Source: Sphaerosporella brunnea (Eukaryota; Ascomycota; Pezizomycetes; Pezizales; Pyronemataceae). Taken from it: a DNA stretch of 64,000 nt. The stretch is taken from positions 124,001-188,000 of the forward strand of contig VXIS01000021.1 of the NCBI GenBank assembly GCA_008704415.1. The letters are read 5' to 3'. The notes beneath the pieces are model-generated. The model was not told the origin of the DNA, did not search any database, and saw only the letters and a program-made list of their open reading frames with translations. Position numbers and translations under genes: made by a program. Each line of letters opens with the position of its first letter. Positions within the stretch are counted from its first letter, which is position 1. Shown piece after piece: positions 11,541-21,917 of the stretch.

Positions 11541-13877
11541 ATGTCACCTGTTATGACCCGCGAAATGCGCCGACGTCAGGCCTCTCGATCTTCTCCACCT
11601 CCGGCGCCGCCGGTCCCTCCTACCACGCGTGCACGCCGACCGCGATTTACTCGTTCGCAGACCGCAGTGGCTCCATCCGATGGACACACCGACACCACCG
11701 GCGCCTCGCGTTCTTCTACGACGTCGACAGCGACTCCGGCAGACCCACTCTCGACCGAGTCCCGCTTATGCCGACCGCAGTCTGCCGCAGTGGCTGCATC
11801 CGACGCGAACACAGACGTCCCACGCGCGGCCCCTTCTTCGCCGGTGTCGACGCGGACCGCGGACCCGTTCTCCACCGAGTCGCTCGCGAACGCGCTGCCG
11901 TCATCGAGCGGCATGACGCTGTACTCGACGCAACGCAACACCACCTCCGATGCGCTTCGGCCGCACTGCTTCAATGATACCGCCAACCGCCCGAAAGCCT
12001 CGAAGACCGTGCGATCCAAGATGGATGTCGCGCTGTACCATGAACTGTGGGGCAGCGTAGTCTACGATGTGGAGGAGCGGTGGGATCTGTTCGATTTCGA
12101 TGTGCACGTACCTGAGGATTTGCACGACGGGACCTGCTGGGCAGGGTGGCCGCCGGCTGCTTTCGAGGAGGCTGTTCTGCGGTGGTTTTTTGACCACATC
12201 GACCCGCTTGTATGCCCGCGACCGACGGCGGCGGCTCACGAGGTGGCATATGTTCCGTCAGGCCAGCTTGTGCTGAAGAACGGCGACGCGATGCGGAAAG
12301 GTGACCTGCTGCTATGCAGCCGCGCACCCGGAACAGAGAGTGAGCGCCTTCACTGGCCGCAGGTCCGCGTTGTGGGCGAGCTCAAGTCGAACGCGGATAA
12401 GGACGGGCGCGACAAGGCCTTCGTCCAGCTGGCCAACTACGTCAGAGAGATCTTTGGCACGCAACCGCAGCGTAGCTGGGTGCTCGCGTACACTCTGTGC
12501 GGGGCCGTCATGCGGGTGTTTCGCTTCGACCGGTCTGGCGCCGTGGCTTCCACGCCGATCGACATCCACGAATCTCCGCACGTGTTTCTTGGCGCTTTGA
12601 AGGGTTTCGCTATGATGGATTCGGAGCAAATCGGTTTCGACCCCACCATCCGATGGTGTCCCTACGCAACTGAGCAGGTGTACGATCCAACGATTCATTT
12701 CATCCTGCCGTCCCTGCCGGACCCCTTCATCGTCGCCGGCGGCACGAAGTACCGCATCTGCCGATCATTCCTGGTACGACGATACGCAATATCCACCCGG
12801 GGAACAGTATGCTGGCGGGCCAGACCGTTTGACGCCCCCGAAGACAGTGCCTGGGTTTACGTTATCAAGGACCAATGGCGGGCCGCCAAACGCGACATTG
12901 AGGGCGATTTCCTTTCCCGGATCAGCCCTGGCACCACCGGGTTGCCCAAATACATTTGGCATTACAACATCCACTCCTCGTCGGGCACCGTGGTCGACGT
13001 CGCCGGCTACGTACGCGGACACAGCACATCTGTCCATCCGTCGCCGCAGACCTTGCCCGCGCCACCCCCACTGACCAACACCAGCCGGCACCTCTACCAG
13101 ACTGGGCACCTCTTACAAAACCGCATCAAAACCCGCCTGATCATGTCGCCGCTTGGCCAACCTCTGCTGTCCTTCACCTCCTACAAGCACCTACTGCTTG
13201 CCCTCCGTGACGCCATCCTCGGACACCGGCACATGTACCTCACGCACGGTGTCGTGCACCGCGACGTTTCGCTGAACAACGTGCTGCTGCACCCCACCGC
13301 GCCGCACGGCTTCCTGATCGACTTCGACTTCGCCATCTCTAGGTTTCGCCCCACCCTGTCCGGCGCGCGATTCATCACCGGCACGTTCTTATACATGGCG
13401 ATCGACGTGCTTGGGGGCCTCGAGCGCGACGCCCACAATCCCATCCACGATCTGGAGAGCTTCTACTACGTCCTCCTGGACATCTGCATCAACTACGACG
13501 CTTCGGGTACGGCACGGTCACCGCGGCCGGCACATACGGTGTTCATGCCGATGTCGGCGGTCGATACCAACCTGCGCCAAAACGCGCGGGCGGCCAAAAT
13601 CTCCTGTCTCGAGGAGGACTGCTTTTTTGGCCAGTTACTGCCGACACTCAACGCAGTTGCTCGCCGCCAGCTGTGGAAAATGTTGAATCGCTGGCGAGAG
13701 CGGATTGCGGTGGAACGTAAGCGCAGATTGGGTATGGTTGGCTGGGAATTGGGACCGGAGGACTCGGTGGTGTCGGTGGATCGGTACGATGAGGCTACTA
13801 TGCAGCGCTGCGTGATGGACATGTATGATGATGTCTTGGCCAACTTGGAGGAGGCGGCGGCGGAGCTGGAGAATTAG
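11541..13877 (+). CDS. Fungal-type protein kinase, FunK1 family
   Basis: Intact, intronless, 778 codons. The N-terminus (about 1-130) is Ser/Thr/Pro-rich and disordered. Residues 130-240 hold a FunK1-type leader (RPHCFNDTANRP, then LYHELWGSVVYD, then LRWFFDH). Residues 250-350 have D255 (KGDLLL) and E280-x-K282 (VVGELKSN) followed by QLANYVREIF and FDRSG, a pattern that also suits a PD-(D/E)XK nuclease-like fold. The kinase part has the ATP-binding lysine K443 (VYVIKD), the catalytic loop HRDVSLNNVLL (H573, R574, D575, N580), a DFD in place of DFG (D594-F595-D596), GTFLYMAID, and the FunK1 signature HNPIHDLESFYYVLLDIC. DFD is, as far as I know, usual in this family rather than a defect. FunK1 kinases are expanded in mushroom-forming fungi; substrates are not known to me. 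The start was chosen because MSPVMTREMRRRQAS resembles the start of the paralogue at 27812. A CAN-rich tract precedes the ATG. Confidence 0.93.
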   Translation: MSPVMTREMRRRQASRSSPPPAPPVPPTTRARRPRFTRSQTAVAPSDGHTDTTGASRSSTTSTATPADPLSTESRLCRPQSAAVAASDANTDVPRAAPSSPVSTRTADPFSTESLANALPSSSGMTLYSTQRNTTSDALRPHCFNDTANRPKASKTVRSKMDVALYHELWGSVVYDVEERWDLFDFDVHVPEDLHDGTCWAGWPPAAFEEAVLRWFFDHIDPLVCPRPTAAAHEVAYVPSGQLVLKNGDAMRKGDLLLCSRAPGTESERLHWPQVRVVGELKSNADKDGRDKAFVQLANYVREIFGTQPQRSWVLAYTLCGAVMRVFRFDRSGAVASTPIDIHESPHVFLGALKGFAMMDSEQIGFDPTIRWCPYATEQVYDPTIHFILPSLPDPFIVAGGTKYRICRSFLVRRYAISTRGTVCWRARPFDAPEDSAWVYVIKDQWRAAKRDIEGDFLSRISPGTTGLPKYIWHYNIHSSSGTVVDVAGYVRGHSTSVHPSPQTLPAPPPLTNTSRHLYQTGHLLQNRIKTRLIMSPLGQPLLSFTSYKHLLLALRDAILGHRHMYLTHGVVHRDVSLNNVLLHPTAPHGFLIDFDFAISRFRPTLSGARFITGTFLYMAIDVLGGLERDAHNPIHDLESFYYVLLDICINYDASGTARSPRPAHTVFMPMSAVDTNLRQNARAAKISCLEEDCFFGQLLPTLNAVARRQLWKMLNRWRERIAVERKRRLGMVGWELGPEDSVVSVDRYDEATMQRCVMDMYDDVLANLEEAAAELEN

Positions 13878-14442
13878 ATGCGGGCCGGGGTGAGGGGGAT
13901 TCGGGGATCGTTGCAAGTGCGAACAACGGAAGTGGCATTGCCAGGCGTTCGGCAAAGGGGTGTTTGGAATTTTTGATTGCGAGCATAGCCATGGATTCCT
14001 TTGTTTTGCGGCAGACTTTGGGCGTTAGGTGGGACGGGGCTTGATTGCAGTTTTGTTCATGGAATTTTGTACGCAGGCAGGACGCTGCAAAACAACGTCG
14101 CGCTTGCCGGACTCTTTATCTGCCCATCACGCGGGGCAGGCGGCGGGCACAGCTGTATTTGCGATAGTTGACTGGGCTACCTAATACGCTATACAAACTG
14201 TAATACCCCGCGCAGGTGCTCCAACGAGTGCCGACGTTTCGGCATCGCCATCTTATTGAGGGGACCCGATATCGCTACCAGATGCCGATGCAGAGACAAC
14301 CTCGTCTCCTGATCCGTGGTCGTCTTTTGCTTTCCGAGATGTGTCGGGAGCGAAACGTAACCCGGAACAGCGCGGTTCGGCTTGATGGGCGGTATGATCG
14401 AACTCAGAATGGTTATGCACGATGGTTACAGGCACTGCTGAT

Positions 14443-15102
14443 CAGGGCTGTCAAAAGTCCGGCCAGTCCGGCTCTGAGCGCGGCCTGAACCGGACTGATT
14501 GAAACGGGCTTTTCAAATTTCGGCCCGTTTGGACCAGGCATTTTCGATCGAGATCCAGGCGCCTACGGGCGCCCGTCAGGCCCTCAAAAACCCGGCGCCC
14601 GGCGGGCCCTCCAGGCACCTGGTCTACAATACCTAAAAAAGCAGGGACAACTATACAAACAAACAGGTCGCAAAACTACAGTACCGCCCGCTCCATCTCC
14701 GCCGACCCGTGTTCCGAGTCTACCACTCATTCTGATATGCGTTCGTGAGATCTTTTCTCTGGCGGGAGTGCAGGATTTCGATCACACCACGATTGGGACC
14801 GGAAAAGAACACTATCTAACATGAAGAACACAAATCCCAGGCGGACCCATACTGGACATTACCGGCATCAGACTGCTATATCATTTTTGTTTAAATTTCC
14901 GCATTTTGTGTGCCTCGGATATCGGCCCGATCACCGTGCCGCTCATCCCCTAGTAATCCGGGGCCGGGCGGCGCCTATCAGATATCCAGGCTTTGCCCAT
15001 CTCGGCCCGAACCTACCAGGCATGGCAAACCGCCCGCCCGACCTGACCCGATGTGCGGGGCCCTATATGACCCGCGGGCCGGCCGGACTATTGACGGCCC
15101 TG
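14443..15102 (+). mobile_element. hAT-like non-autonomous element 1 (660 bp)
   Basis: The left end is CAGGGCTGTCAAAAGTCCGG and the right end, read inward on the other strand, is CAGGGCCGTCAATAGTCCGG, so the termini form an inverted repeat of about 22 bp. The flanks are an exact 8-bp duplication, ctgctgat (14435-14442 and 15103-15110). A CAG-starting terminal repeat plus an 8-bp target duplication is the hAT superfamily signature. About 180 bp at each end is shared with the element at 21918-22782, but the middle (about 14640-14900) is unrelated. No transposase is encoded, so it depends on another hAT element for movement. Confidence 0.88.
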
Positions 15103-15185
15103 CTGCTGATCCGTGAAATTGTAGTTGGTGCCGGGAACGGGGGAGGGCGACTGGCGTAGTTGAGGTGTCGGACGCTTCATCAAGG

Positions 15186-15290
15186 GTAGGAATGATTGCG
15201 GAGGGAGCGACAGTTGCATTGACCCTGGAGACGGGCTCCCTATTTATGAATGCGCCCTCACATCTCTATCGCTGCATATTGCAGTGTTCC
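15186..15290 (+). repeat. Dispersed repeat F, copy 2
   Basis: It matches 1462-1562 in ordered blocks (GGAGGGAGCGACAGTTG, GGAGACGGGC, GCGCCCTC, GCTGCATATTGCAGTGT). It lies about 80 bp beyond the hAT-like element. From 15291 to 15960 there is no gene I can support. Confidence 0.45.
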
Positions 15291-15959
15291 TTCTTTTATC
15301 GACCACGCTGTTAGCCTGCTTATCCGGAGTTGCAAGATCAGGTAACGGTGCCGGTTGTCAAGCAAAACGCTTGGCTGGGCACTGCACGAAGTGGTCGACT
15401 TCGTGACTGCAGTGGCGCAAATCCGAGGCCATAGGATGATTCGCGGCGACGGAGCTTGGTTGCCATCAGGTTGGGTGTGCGGGCGATCATTACGGACCCG
15501 ACACATCCTCTCCACCCAGTTATTGTTACAATCTGATGGACCAACTGTGTCCAGCAGCCCTCAGACAAATTCCCTCACATACATCAGCGCCCTGTTGTGT
15601 GGTAATCTGCCGCTCCTCGTGATTGCTCTTCCGAGGTGTTGCGTTGACGTTGCACATCTCGCTGGTGTGAGTCCCAATCGCCGAATATGATAGCCATAGC
15701 CGCCAGGGGGGATTACTACGCCCGCTGTGATTGCTCCTGAAGAGGAGATGACGCACCATCCTCCCCCGCCACGCTGCTGTAATTGCATGCACGGTGAGGA
15801 GTCGATAGTGCCGGGAGGCCGGTGCCTCGCTGTCTTGCTTGAGAGCTGGTTGAATGCCAGTTGCCTTGTCCGGAGTGGAGGCTCGTACTTTGGCGGATCC
15901 ACTGCCTAGTGCCTTGCTCCGACCTCCTGTGGCCTTGCTAGCCCAATAGTCTTGGTTTG

Positions 15960-16800
15960 ATTCTATGGTTTTGCAACCGCAGTCGCCAAGTATTTTACAC
16001 CACTGACTACCAACTGATCTGATCTTGTCGTTTGTCCAGGGTGGTAGCCCTGGCGATGTGCCATGCGATGTAACACCTCAGAGGCTTGCGCCCTCAGGTT
16101 GTGATGGAATTGTGCTGCTTCGGTTGCCCGCTCACCGATGATCCCATTTCCGAGGAGTCCGTGGTGGCCACCGATACTCCGCGGTCCATCCCGCGGCGAG
16201 GAGCATCCTCGGCTCGGGCAATCTTGGGCAAGATCCATTGCCCGGGGCCGTGCGTGTCGTTGTGTAGCCTCCCGATGGCAGCTTGCGCGTCCGTAAAGAC
16301 GCTGACCGTGCCGGTGGCTTCGTCGGTGGGTAGACGTCGAAGAGCCAATTCGAGGCCGGCGCCAATGCCGAAGAGTTCGCCTTCGCATGCCTCCTTATTG
16401 TTGCCGATGAATTTGGCGTTGCTGGACAACCGCTTTGCCTCGTGGCCACTGAGTAACCGCAATGCCCGTTCTCAAGCCTCGAGCCATCCGTGTATATGGC
16501 GAGTCCGTAGTTGCCGGGTTCTTGCCACATAGCGGCACCCTCGTCTGGCTCCATGAAGACGGAGCCGCGGGGCCTGCTGCATGTTGCTGTGCACTTTTCG
16601 ATTGCGGTGGGCTGTCCGCGGATGGCCTCGGCCAGTCTGGCTGCCAACCTGGCAGGACGGGGGCGTGCTGGCGGGTGGTCAAAGGCGGCTTCAGCCGCAT
16701 GGCGCAGCAGGCGTTTGGCTGGTCTGACCTGTTTCGTGGGCACTGCAGGGGAGAACTCTGAGGCGCGGCGACGAATCAAATGCTGGGTTCTGGCCCGCGG
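15960..16800 (-). pseudogene. LINE ORF2 fragment with RNase H domain (minus strand, frameshifted)
   Basis: Read on the minus strand, this encodes the RNase H region of a non-LTR retrotransposon. The active-site parts are visible: YTDGSRLENGHCGYSV with the first Asp, KEACEGELFGIGAGLE with the Glu, and VFTDAQAAIGRL with the next Asp. A frameshift near 16460 separates the first block from the rest, and another break follows about residue 120. The leader (PTKQVRPAKRLLRHAAEAAF) and MWQEPGNYGLAIYTDGSRLE match the plus-strand LINE copy at about 55.8-56.1 kb, so both come from one family. RT, endonuclease and the 3' tail are missing here. RNase H would remove RNA from the RNA/DNA hybrid during retroposition. 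Confidence 0.75.
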
Positions 16801-18259
16801 AATGGTTATAATTCGTTGAAAGATTTAAAGGTGCTTGCGTTCGATTTATGCTTGAATTCAGACAAGTAGAAGGATTGTACTCGCTGGCTGTAGCAGAAAG
16901 AGCTTGGTGACGGCGTGGTGGCCATGTGAGAACCAGAACCGTCGCGGCGGCGGTCGCGGATGATCGGGTATTGAACTTGACCGGGATGGGGTGGAAGGTT
17001 CGATTCGGCGGGGGTCATCAAATATCGTTCGCTAAATGTATGGTCAGGGTGGTATATACGACTTGCAACTTTTGAACTGTCGGATTGATGGCTTTTAGGG
17101 TAGAAAATATTCAATCAATATTGTGACTTCCCATACATGTCCAACGAGTATATCATAAGTCCATTTACACAGCCGTAACATTATTCAGTCTCATTCACAT
17201 TCGACACGGCTCCCTTAGCAGGACGGACACGTCGACCGAGGCCGGGTTCGATTGAACGGGGGTTAAACTTTGTCTAAGGTTGATCTTGTTCACAGGTATA
17301 AGCCGCAGGAAGCATCAGAGGAAACAGCAGTGGTTATCCAGTTTTGGAAGAGCACTTGCTTTGTCTGTGTATTTAAGCACCGATCTCGTCGTTTGAACTT
17401 GCGGCTGATAACAGCCTTGCGTCACTCCTTTACAAACTGGAGGAATCACAAATCGCACACTGCACGTTGCAATTCAGTGGCGTTTGACGTCGTCGGGGCT
17501 GCTGAGGCTCCGGTATAGCCCATGAAGTGACCATCGATTTTAGAATCCGCCCAGGAGAAGGAGAACCCGTTTGTCGCGGGTCAAATTCACGCGACGGAGA
17601 GGATTACATGAGGTTGAAAGCTCGCATGCATTCAGCAAACTTAATTCCCTAAAAGAGGGGCCGCAAAGGAGTGATACATCGCGAGGCCAAAAGAAAACTT
17701 CGTTCCTGCTAACCTTGCTTCACCAACGATACGTCCATCTCATTGAGTAGTTCTTCAAATGCCGAAACACCAGGGTTGAAGAAAGACGACGGAGTGATAG
17801 CACTCAGCCACGGCATAGCTATCGCATCTGAATGCGTTATTGCCACGTTGTCGGTAGTTGCATTTATAATAAGTATGGCCCCGGCATGCACACCAATCGA
17901 CGCCGGGGGTACGGAAGGACCACTGACGAGACCACACATAGCGTCCGAAATGCAAGCTATGTGTAAATACGCGCCAACCGTGTCACTTCATTGACGCCGA
18001 AGATAAAAGGTTATAGAATAATGGCCGCCGTGTACACACCTGGTGCGTGCTGGAAACTATTTGAACAGCATACTTCCGAGTGCCGCGGGGCTAGAAGTTG
18101 CGTATTAGCACGGCTGAAAACGAGCTGACAGATGCCGTCATAGTCACCAGCTAACCGTCGGCGTATGAGCGATAGTAGATGGTGACGCTAGGGCCCAAAG
18201 ATGATCGTGATAGCAATGGAAAGGACGCTCAGAAGAACCGCAAGAGATGGCTCATAACC
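16801..18259. other. No supported gene
   Basis: Several short open frames occur (for example 16806-17114 minus and 17270-17518 plus), but none has a recognisable motif or matches another region of the window. I see no RNA gene or terminal repeats here. Confidence 0.4.
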
Positions 18260-18491
18260 TATTGGACGACGAGGTTGACAGAGGAGATGGAGCTCTTCAT
18301 TAACGCATAACTCCAGAGGGTGACCGTCGGAGGTTTATATACAGCGCCGCGTGCGCAAAACAACAGGAAAAGGACAACTATCATGCTACGGAAAATGGAA
18401 ACGGAAAATAAAGGAATCAAGACCAAGAAATCCAGACCCACAGGCTGCAATCGAAATCCCCACCGGCTCAACCCAAAATCCTTTTCCAACA
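18260..18491 (-). mobile_element. Solo LTR of the copia family
   Basis: It is closely related to the LTR at 18841-19046: (t)(g/a)ttg(a/g)acgacgagg at one end, then gaggagatg, then ttatatacagcgccgcgtg, aaaacaacaggaaaaggac, and ccttttccaaca at the other end. The shared TATA box (TATATAAA on the minus strand) is kept. It has no adjoining coding region on the expected side and no clear 5-bp target duplication, so it is a solo or recombined LTR. Confidence 0.7.
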
Positions 18492-18840
18492 AACTGCAGT
18501 TCTCCCGCTGGATGACAAGAGCCAATGTCGTCGGCCCCAAACGGTCCTCAGCGCGACTCTATCACCAGCAAGGTATCCGAAATTTAATCCTCACCGAAAC
18601 CGAGGCCACAAACACTGCAACAAGTGTGCCCAACCCATGCGCCACCCGGAAGGGACATCGCCGTTAGGGTGGGTTTGGCCTTTTGGTAGGCCGCGTGCGT
18701 GCTCGTGTCTGACGGCTTTGGAGGTCGGTAGGGTTCGTATGTTACCGGGACCGTCCGTCGGTTCTTGACGGGGAACGGATGTGATTGCTGAGAGGCAGTT
18801 TCCCCGCCCGTGGATGGTTAAAGTAATGAAGTTCAGTATT

Positions 18841-19046
18841 GTTGAACGACGAGGTCGAGAGAGGAGATGAAGCTTAGTTCGTCCACGCCGGAGGGCGAGC
18901 GTCGGGCCTTTATATACAGCGCCGCGTGGGCAAAACAGCAGGAAAAGGACAAATATCAAACTACGGAAAACGGAAACAAGAAATCTAGACCCACGGTCTC
19001 CACCCGAAAATCTTTTCCGGTAGCCACCCGAAATCCTTTTCCAACA
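18841..19046 (-). mobile_element. 3' LTR of the Ty1/copia remnant
   Basis: On the plus strand it runs from TGTTGAAC to TTCCAACA, giving the usual TGTTG...CAACA ends. On the minus strand it starts directly after a polypurine run (AATGGGGGAG, complement of 19047-19056) that follows the end of the polyprotein. A TATA box (complement of cctttatatacagc) lies inside. These are the features of a 3' LTR of the element whose coding part lies at 19074-21880. Confidence 0.8.
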
Positions 19047-19073
19047 CTCCCCCATTGCCCATGCGGTTGCAAA

Positions 19074-19537
19074 TCAAATCAATCCAATTTTCTCTACAAA
19101 CGCCTCATCTTTGATCCTTCCCAATGCCTTTGTCAATCCATCTGCCAGCATTTTATCCGACGGAATGTGCTTGACCATAAGCTTCTCGGTTGCGACAGCT
19201 TCATGCACGCCATAAAAGCGGAGCCGGGGTTGCCGACTATCTCCCTTGAAATTCCCACTTTTAAGAACAGTGACACAGGCCAAATTGTCGTTAAGAAGGA
19301 CCGGTGGTAAGGTATTGGACGCTGATTGCAGGCTTGGGGTAAGCTCAGAAAGGAGGCCAGGGAACCAATCGATTTGCGCTTCACAGTAGCCGCTGCAATA
19401 AGCTCGGACTCCATGGTAGATTGCGCGACAAGGGTCTTCTTTTTAGACTTCCAGAGAACCAATGTACCGAGAACATACACCAGGTAACTTGCCAGAGTGA
19501 GTCTATCCACCCAGGTCTGCATCTGCGAAAGCGACAA
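19074..19537 (-). pseudogene. Ty1/copia RNase H C-terminal part (frameshifted)
   Basis: Minus-strand frames carry SKKKTLVAQSTMESELIAAA, the usual copia RNase H block around the catalytic Glu. After a frameshift comes HIPSDKMLADGLTKAL, the hallmark end of copia polyproteins. Translation ends about 25 bp before the polypurine tract and 3' LTR, as expected. At least one frameshift separates it from the reverse transcriptase frame at 19647-20555, so the polyprotein cannot be made intact. Confidence 0.8.
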
Positions 19538-19646
19538 TGTTCCCGGGTTGGTTGGTGGTGAGCGTGGGTCTCCGATCGACGGTGGCCTTCAAGTAGCGCA
19601 AGACATGCTTGACTGCGACCCAGTGAGTATGATCCGGATTAGACGA

Positions 19647-20555
19647 CTATAGGCCAAGTGTCGTAGCAGCGTAGGCTATGTCTGGGCGAGAACCCAGGGA
19701 GATATACAGAAGACTTCCAAGCGCCTGCCGGTACAAAGACTGATCGACAGGCTCCGGATGCTCCCCCGTTTCTGATGCGGACTGCTGACAGAGCTTGAGG
19801 CCTTCTTCCATCCGGGTGTGGCGCGGCCGGCAGTTACTCATGCCAAACTGTTCAAGAACGTTCGCGATGTATCCGGACTGGTTGATGTAGGCGGTGCCAT
19901 GATCAAGTTGAACGTCGAGACCCACACACTGGAAATGATCTCTGATCGGAATGCTGGCCCCCTTGGGTGGTACAGCGCCGAAGCGGCGGTGCAGAGCATC
20001 ACAGAGGGTCCGAAGCTTCTCAATGATGGTGGCGAGAATCATGATGTCGTCAACATAGACCAGAACGATGATGCCGTCGCTCAGAAAAAGACCGGGGGCG
20101 CCCACCGAAGCTGGGAGACCAAGATCAACTAGAAAATCATAGACGTCTTCAAACCAACCTCGTGCAGACTGCTTCAGGCCGTATAAAGTCTTCTGGAGGC
20201 GAACAAGAGGGCGCTCTCTTTTCCACGGGTCTTGCCAGTCTCCTTCAGGTAGACGAAGATAGATCGTTTCGTGCAGCTTACTTCCAAGAAAGGCGGTGGG
20301 GCAGTCGAAAATAGCGCCTTGCAGGTCGCGCTGCGCTGCTAGACTCAGACAGAGGCGCATAGTCGAGGCATCGACGACCGGGGAAGATATCGCATTCCTA
20401 TCGAAGTCTTGACCTTCTTTCTGAATATAACCTTGAGCAATCAACCGAGCTTTGAACTTATCTATCTCCCCCGTGGCTTTGAACTTCTTAGAGAGATGCC
20501 ATGTGCTATTGATGACTGTAGCCTCAGGAGGCAAAGCTTCCGGGATAAATTCCAT
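19647..20555 (-). pseudogene. Ty1/copia reverse transcriptase domain
   Basis: A 302-codon open frame covers the copia-type RT (RVT_2). It contains TWHLSKKFKATGEIDKFKAR, ARLIAQGYIQKEGQDF, the first catalytic Asp region (GAIFDCPTAFLGSKLHETIY), LYGLKQSARGWFED, and the YVDD active site at residues 167-170 (LVYVDDIMIL). YRQALGSLLYISLGSRPDIA marks the link to RNase H. It is the least damaged part of the element, yet the frames before and after are shifted. The proline/glutamate-rich linker typical between integrase and RT lies at 20556-21103 (AEPEPEPEPAPKLEPE). Confidence 0.88.
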
Positions 20556-21131
20556 AGCTTGGTGACTCTTGAGGGCGGTGGTCTCGGTTTTAACAGCGCC
20601 GGTCCATTCTTCAGCTTCGGGGGTCTTAGTGCTGCACGGTAGGTCTTCGGTCCTGGTTCAACCATGAAAGCTATAGCTGTAGCGGGAGCGGGAGCAGTAG
20701 CTGTGTTTGCAGCAAGGAGAACTCTGCTGGAACGTGTGCCGGTGCTGGTGTTAGGCGGCAATATATTCATACTGATGAGCAAATTCCGTGGAACCTCAGG
20801 CTCAAGCTTAGGCGCAGGTTCGGGCTCAGGCTCAGGCTCGGCGTAGGGGTCGGATCCGTCGCTGAGGACGGACTCAGTCTCAATCCATGCGCCGGGAGTG
20901 CTGCGGGTGGTGGAGGGATGGCCGTTGCCGGTGGTGTTGCGAAGGAGGCTCCCCCGGAGATGATGCGCTTTCTGGGATTTCGAAGGTGAAGGTAGATGAT
21001 GCCGTTCCAGTGCCAGCGCCAGTGCCGAGCAACTCTGAATATAGACAGCGTTCGTTAAACCGAATGTCGTGGGCCAGGAACTGTCGCCTGGAGGCAATAT
21101 CATAGAGGATATACTGCTGCGAGGTCCCGAT

Positions 21132-21880
21132 TTATCCTATGAACACTGCTTTCTTCGCACGGTCGTCGAGCTTCTTCCTCGTCATCGGGGCCATCCAGGC
21201 ATAGGCTAGGGACCCAAAGATGGGAAGATGAGAAATATCTGGCTTGCTGCCATGCCAGAGCTCAAACGGGTTGCTGTCAGGCAACGCACGCGTAGGTAGA
21301 CGATTCTTGATGTAAACTGCGACTTTAACAGCATCTGCCCAGAAGGGGTTCGGCATACCTGCATGCCTGAGCATTGAGCGAGTAGGATCCATTACTGTAC
21401 GGTTGTAGCGTTCAGAAATAGCGTTGCGCTGCGGGGTATAGGGTGCAGAAGGCTCGACCTGGATGCCTTCCTTACGAAGGAAGCTGAAGTGCTCGTCACT
21501 GGAATATTCGCCACCACCATCCAGCCATCCGGAGTCGCAAAATTCGCAATTTGTGAATCTTTTCGACGGTGGCCTTGTAGTCTTGGAAGCAGGAGAGACC
21601 TTCGGACTTTCGGCCAACAAAATAGACGTAGGTATAGCGAGTTGCATCGTCGGTAAACATCACAAAGTAGCGGTAGCCTTTGCGACTCTGAGTGAGCATC
21701 GGGCCAAGCACGTCTGTGAGGATGACACGTATACATCAACGGCGGCGGAGATTGTGACTGCCTTGTCAGAATCGGGGAAGGTCGTGGCTGTCGCTCTCGC
21801 TCCGCATTTAATTGGGAAACAACAATGGCAAGTGGAGTCACAACGGGATATACATGGGTATAATAGGTGGTCTGGCAAAG
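21132..21880 (-). pseudogene. Ty1/copia GAG-pre-integrase tail and integrase core (frameshifted)
   Basis: Minus-strand frames give, in order, a pre-integrase-like tail (FPDSDKAVTISAAVDVYVSS), LTDVLGPMLTQSRKGYRYFV with FTDDATRYTYVYFVGRKSEG (first catalytic Asp), GGGEYSSDEHFSFL (second Asp region), and PQRNAISERYNRTVMDPTRS (catalytic Glu). WADAVKVAVYIKNRLPTRAL and PFELWHGSKPDISHLPIFGS follow, both standard copia integrase text. At least two frameshifts occur (near 21650-21710). The reading frame is lost just before the hAT-like element that starts at 21918; gag was not found. Confidence 0.82.
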
Positions 21881-21917
21881 ATATGGGTGGACGTTACAAA
21901 CCCGGGACCGTATCAAG

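Noticed and set aside
11333..11977. 214-residue frame overlapping the start of the kinase gene
   Set aside because: Low-complexity shadow of the FunK1 N-terminus in another frame; the 778-codon frame has all family motifs.
18255..18496. 5-bp target duplication around the solo LTR
   Set aside because: The flanking bases (taacc and aactg) do not match.
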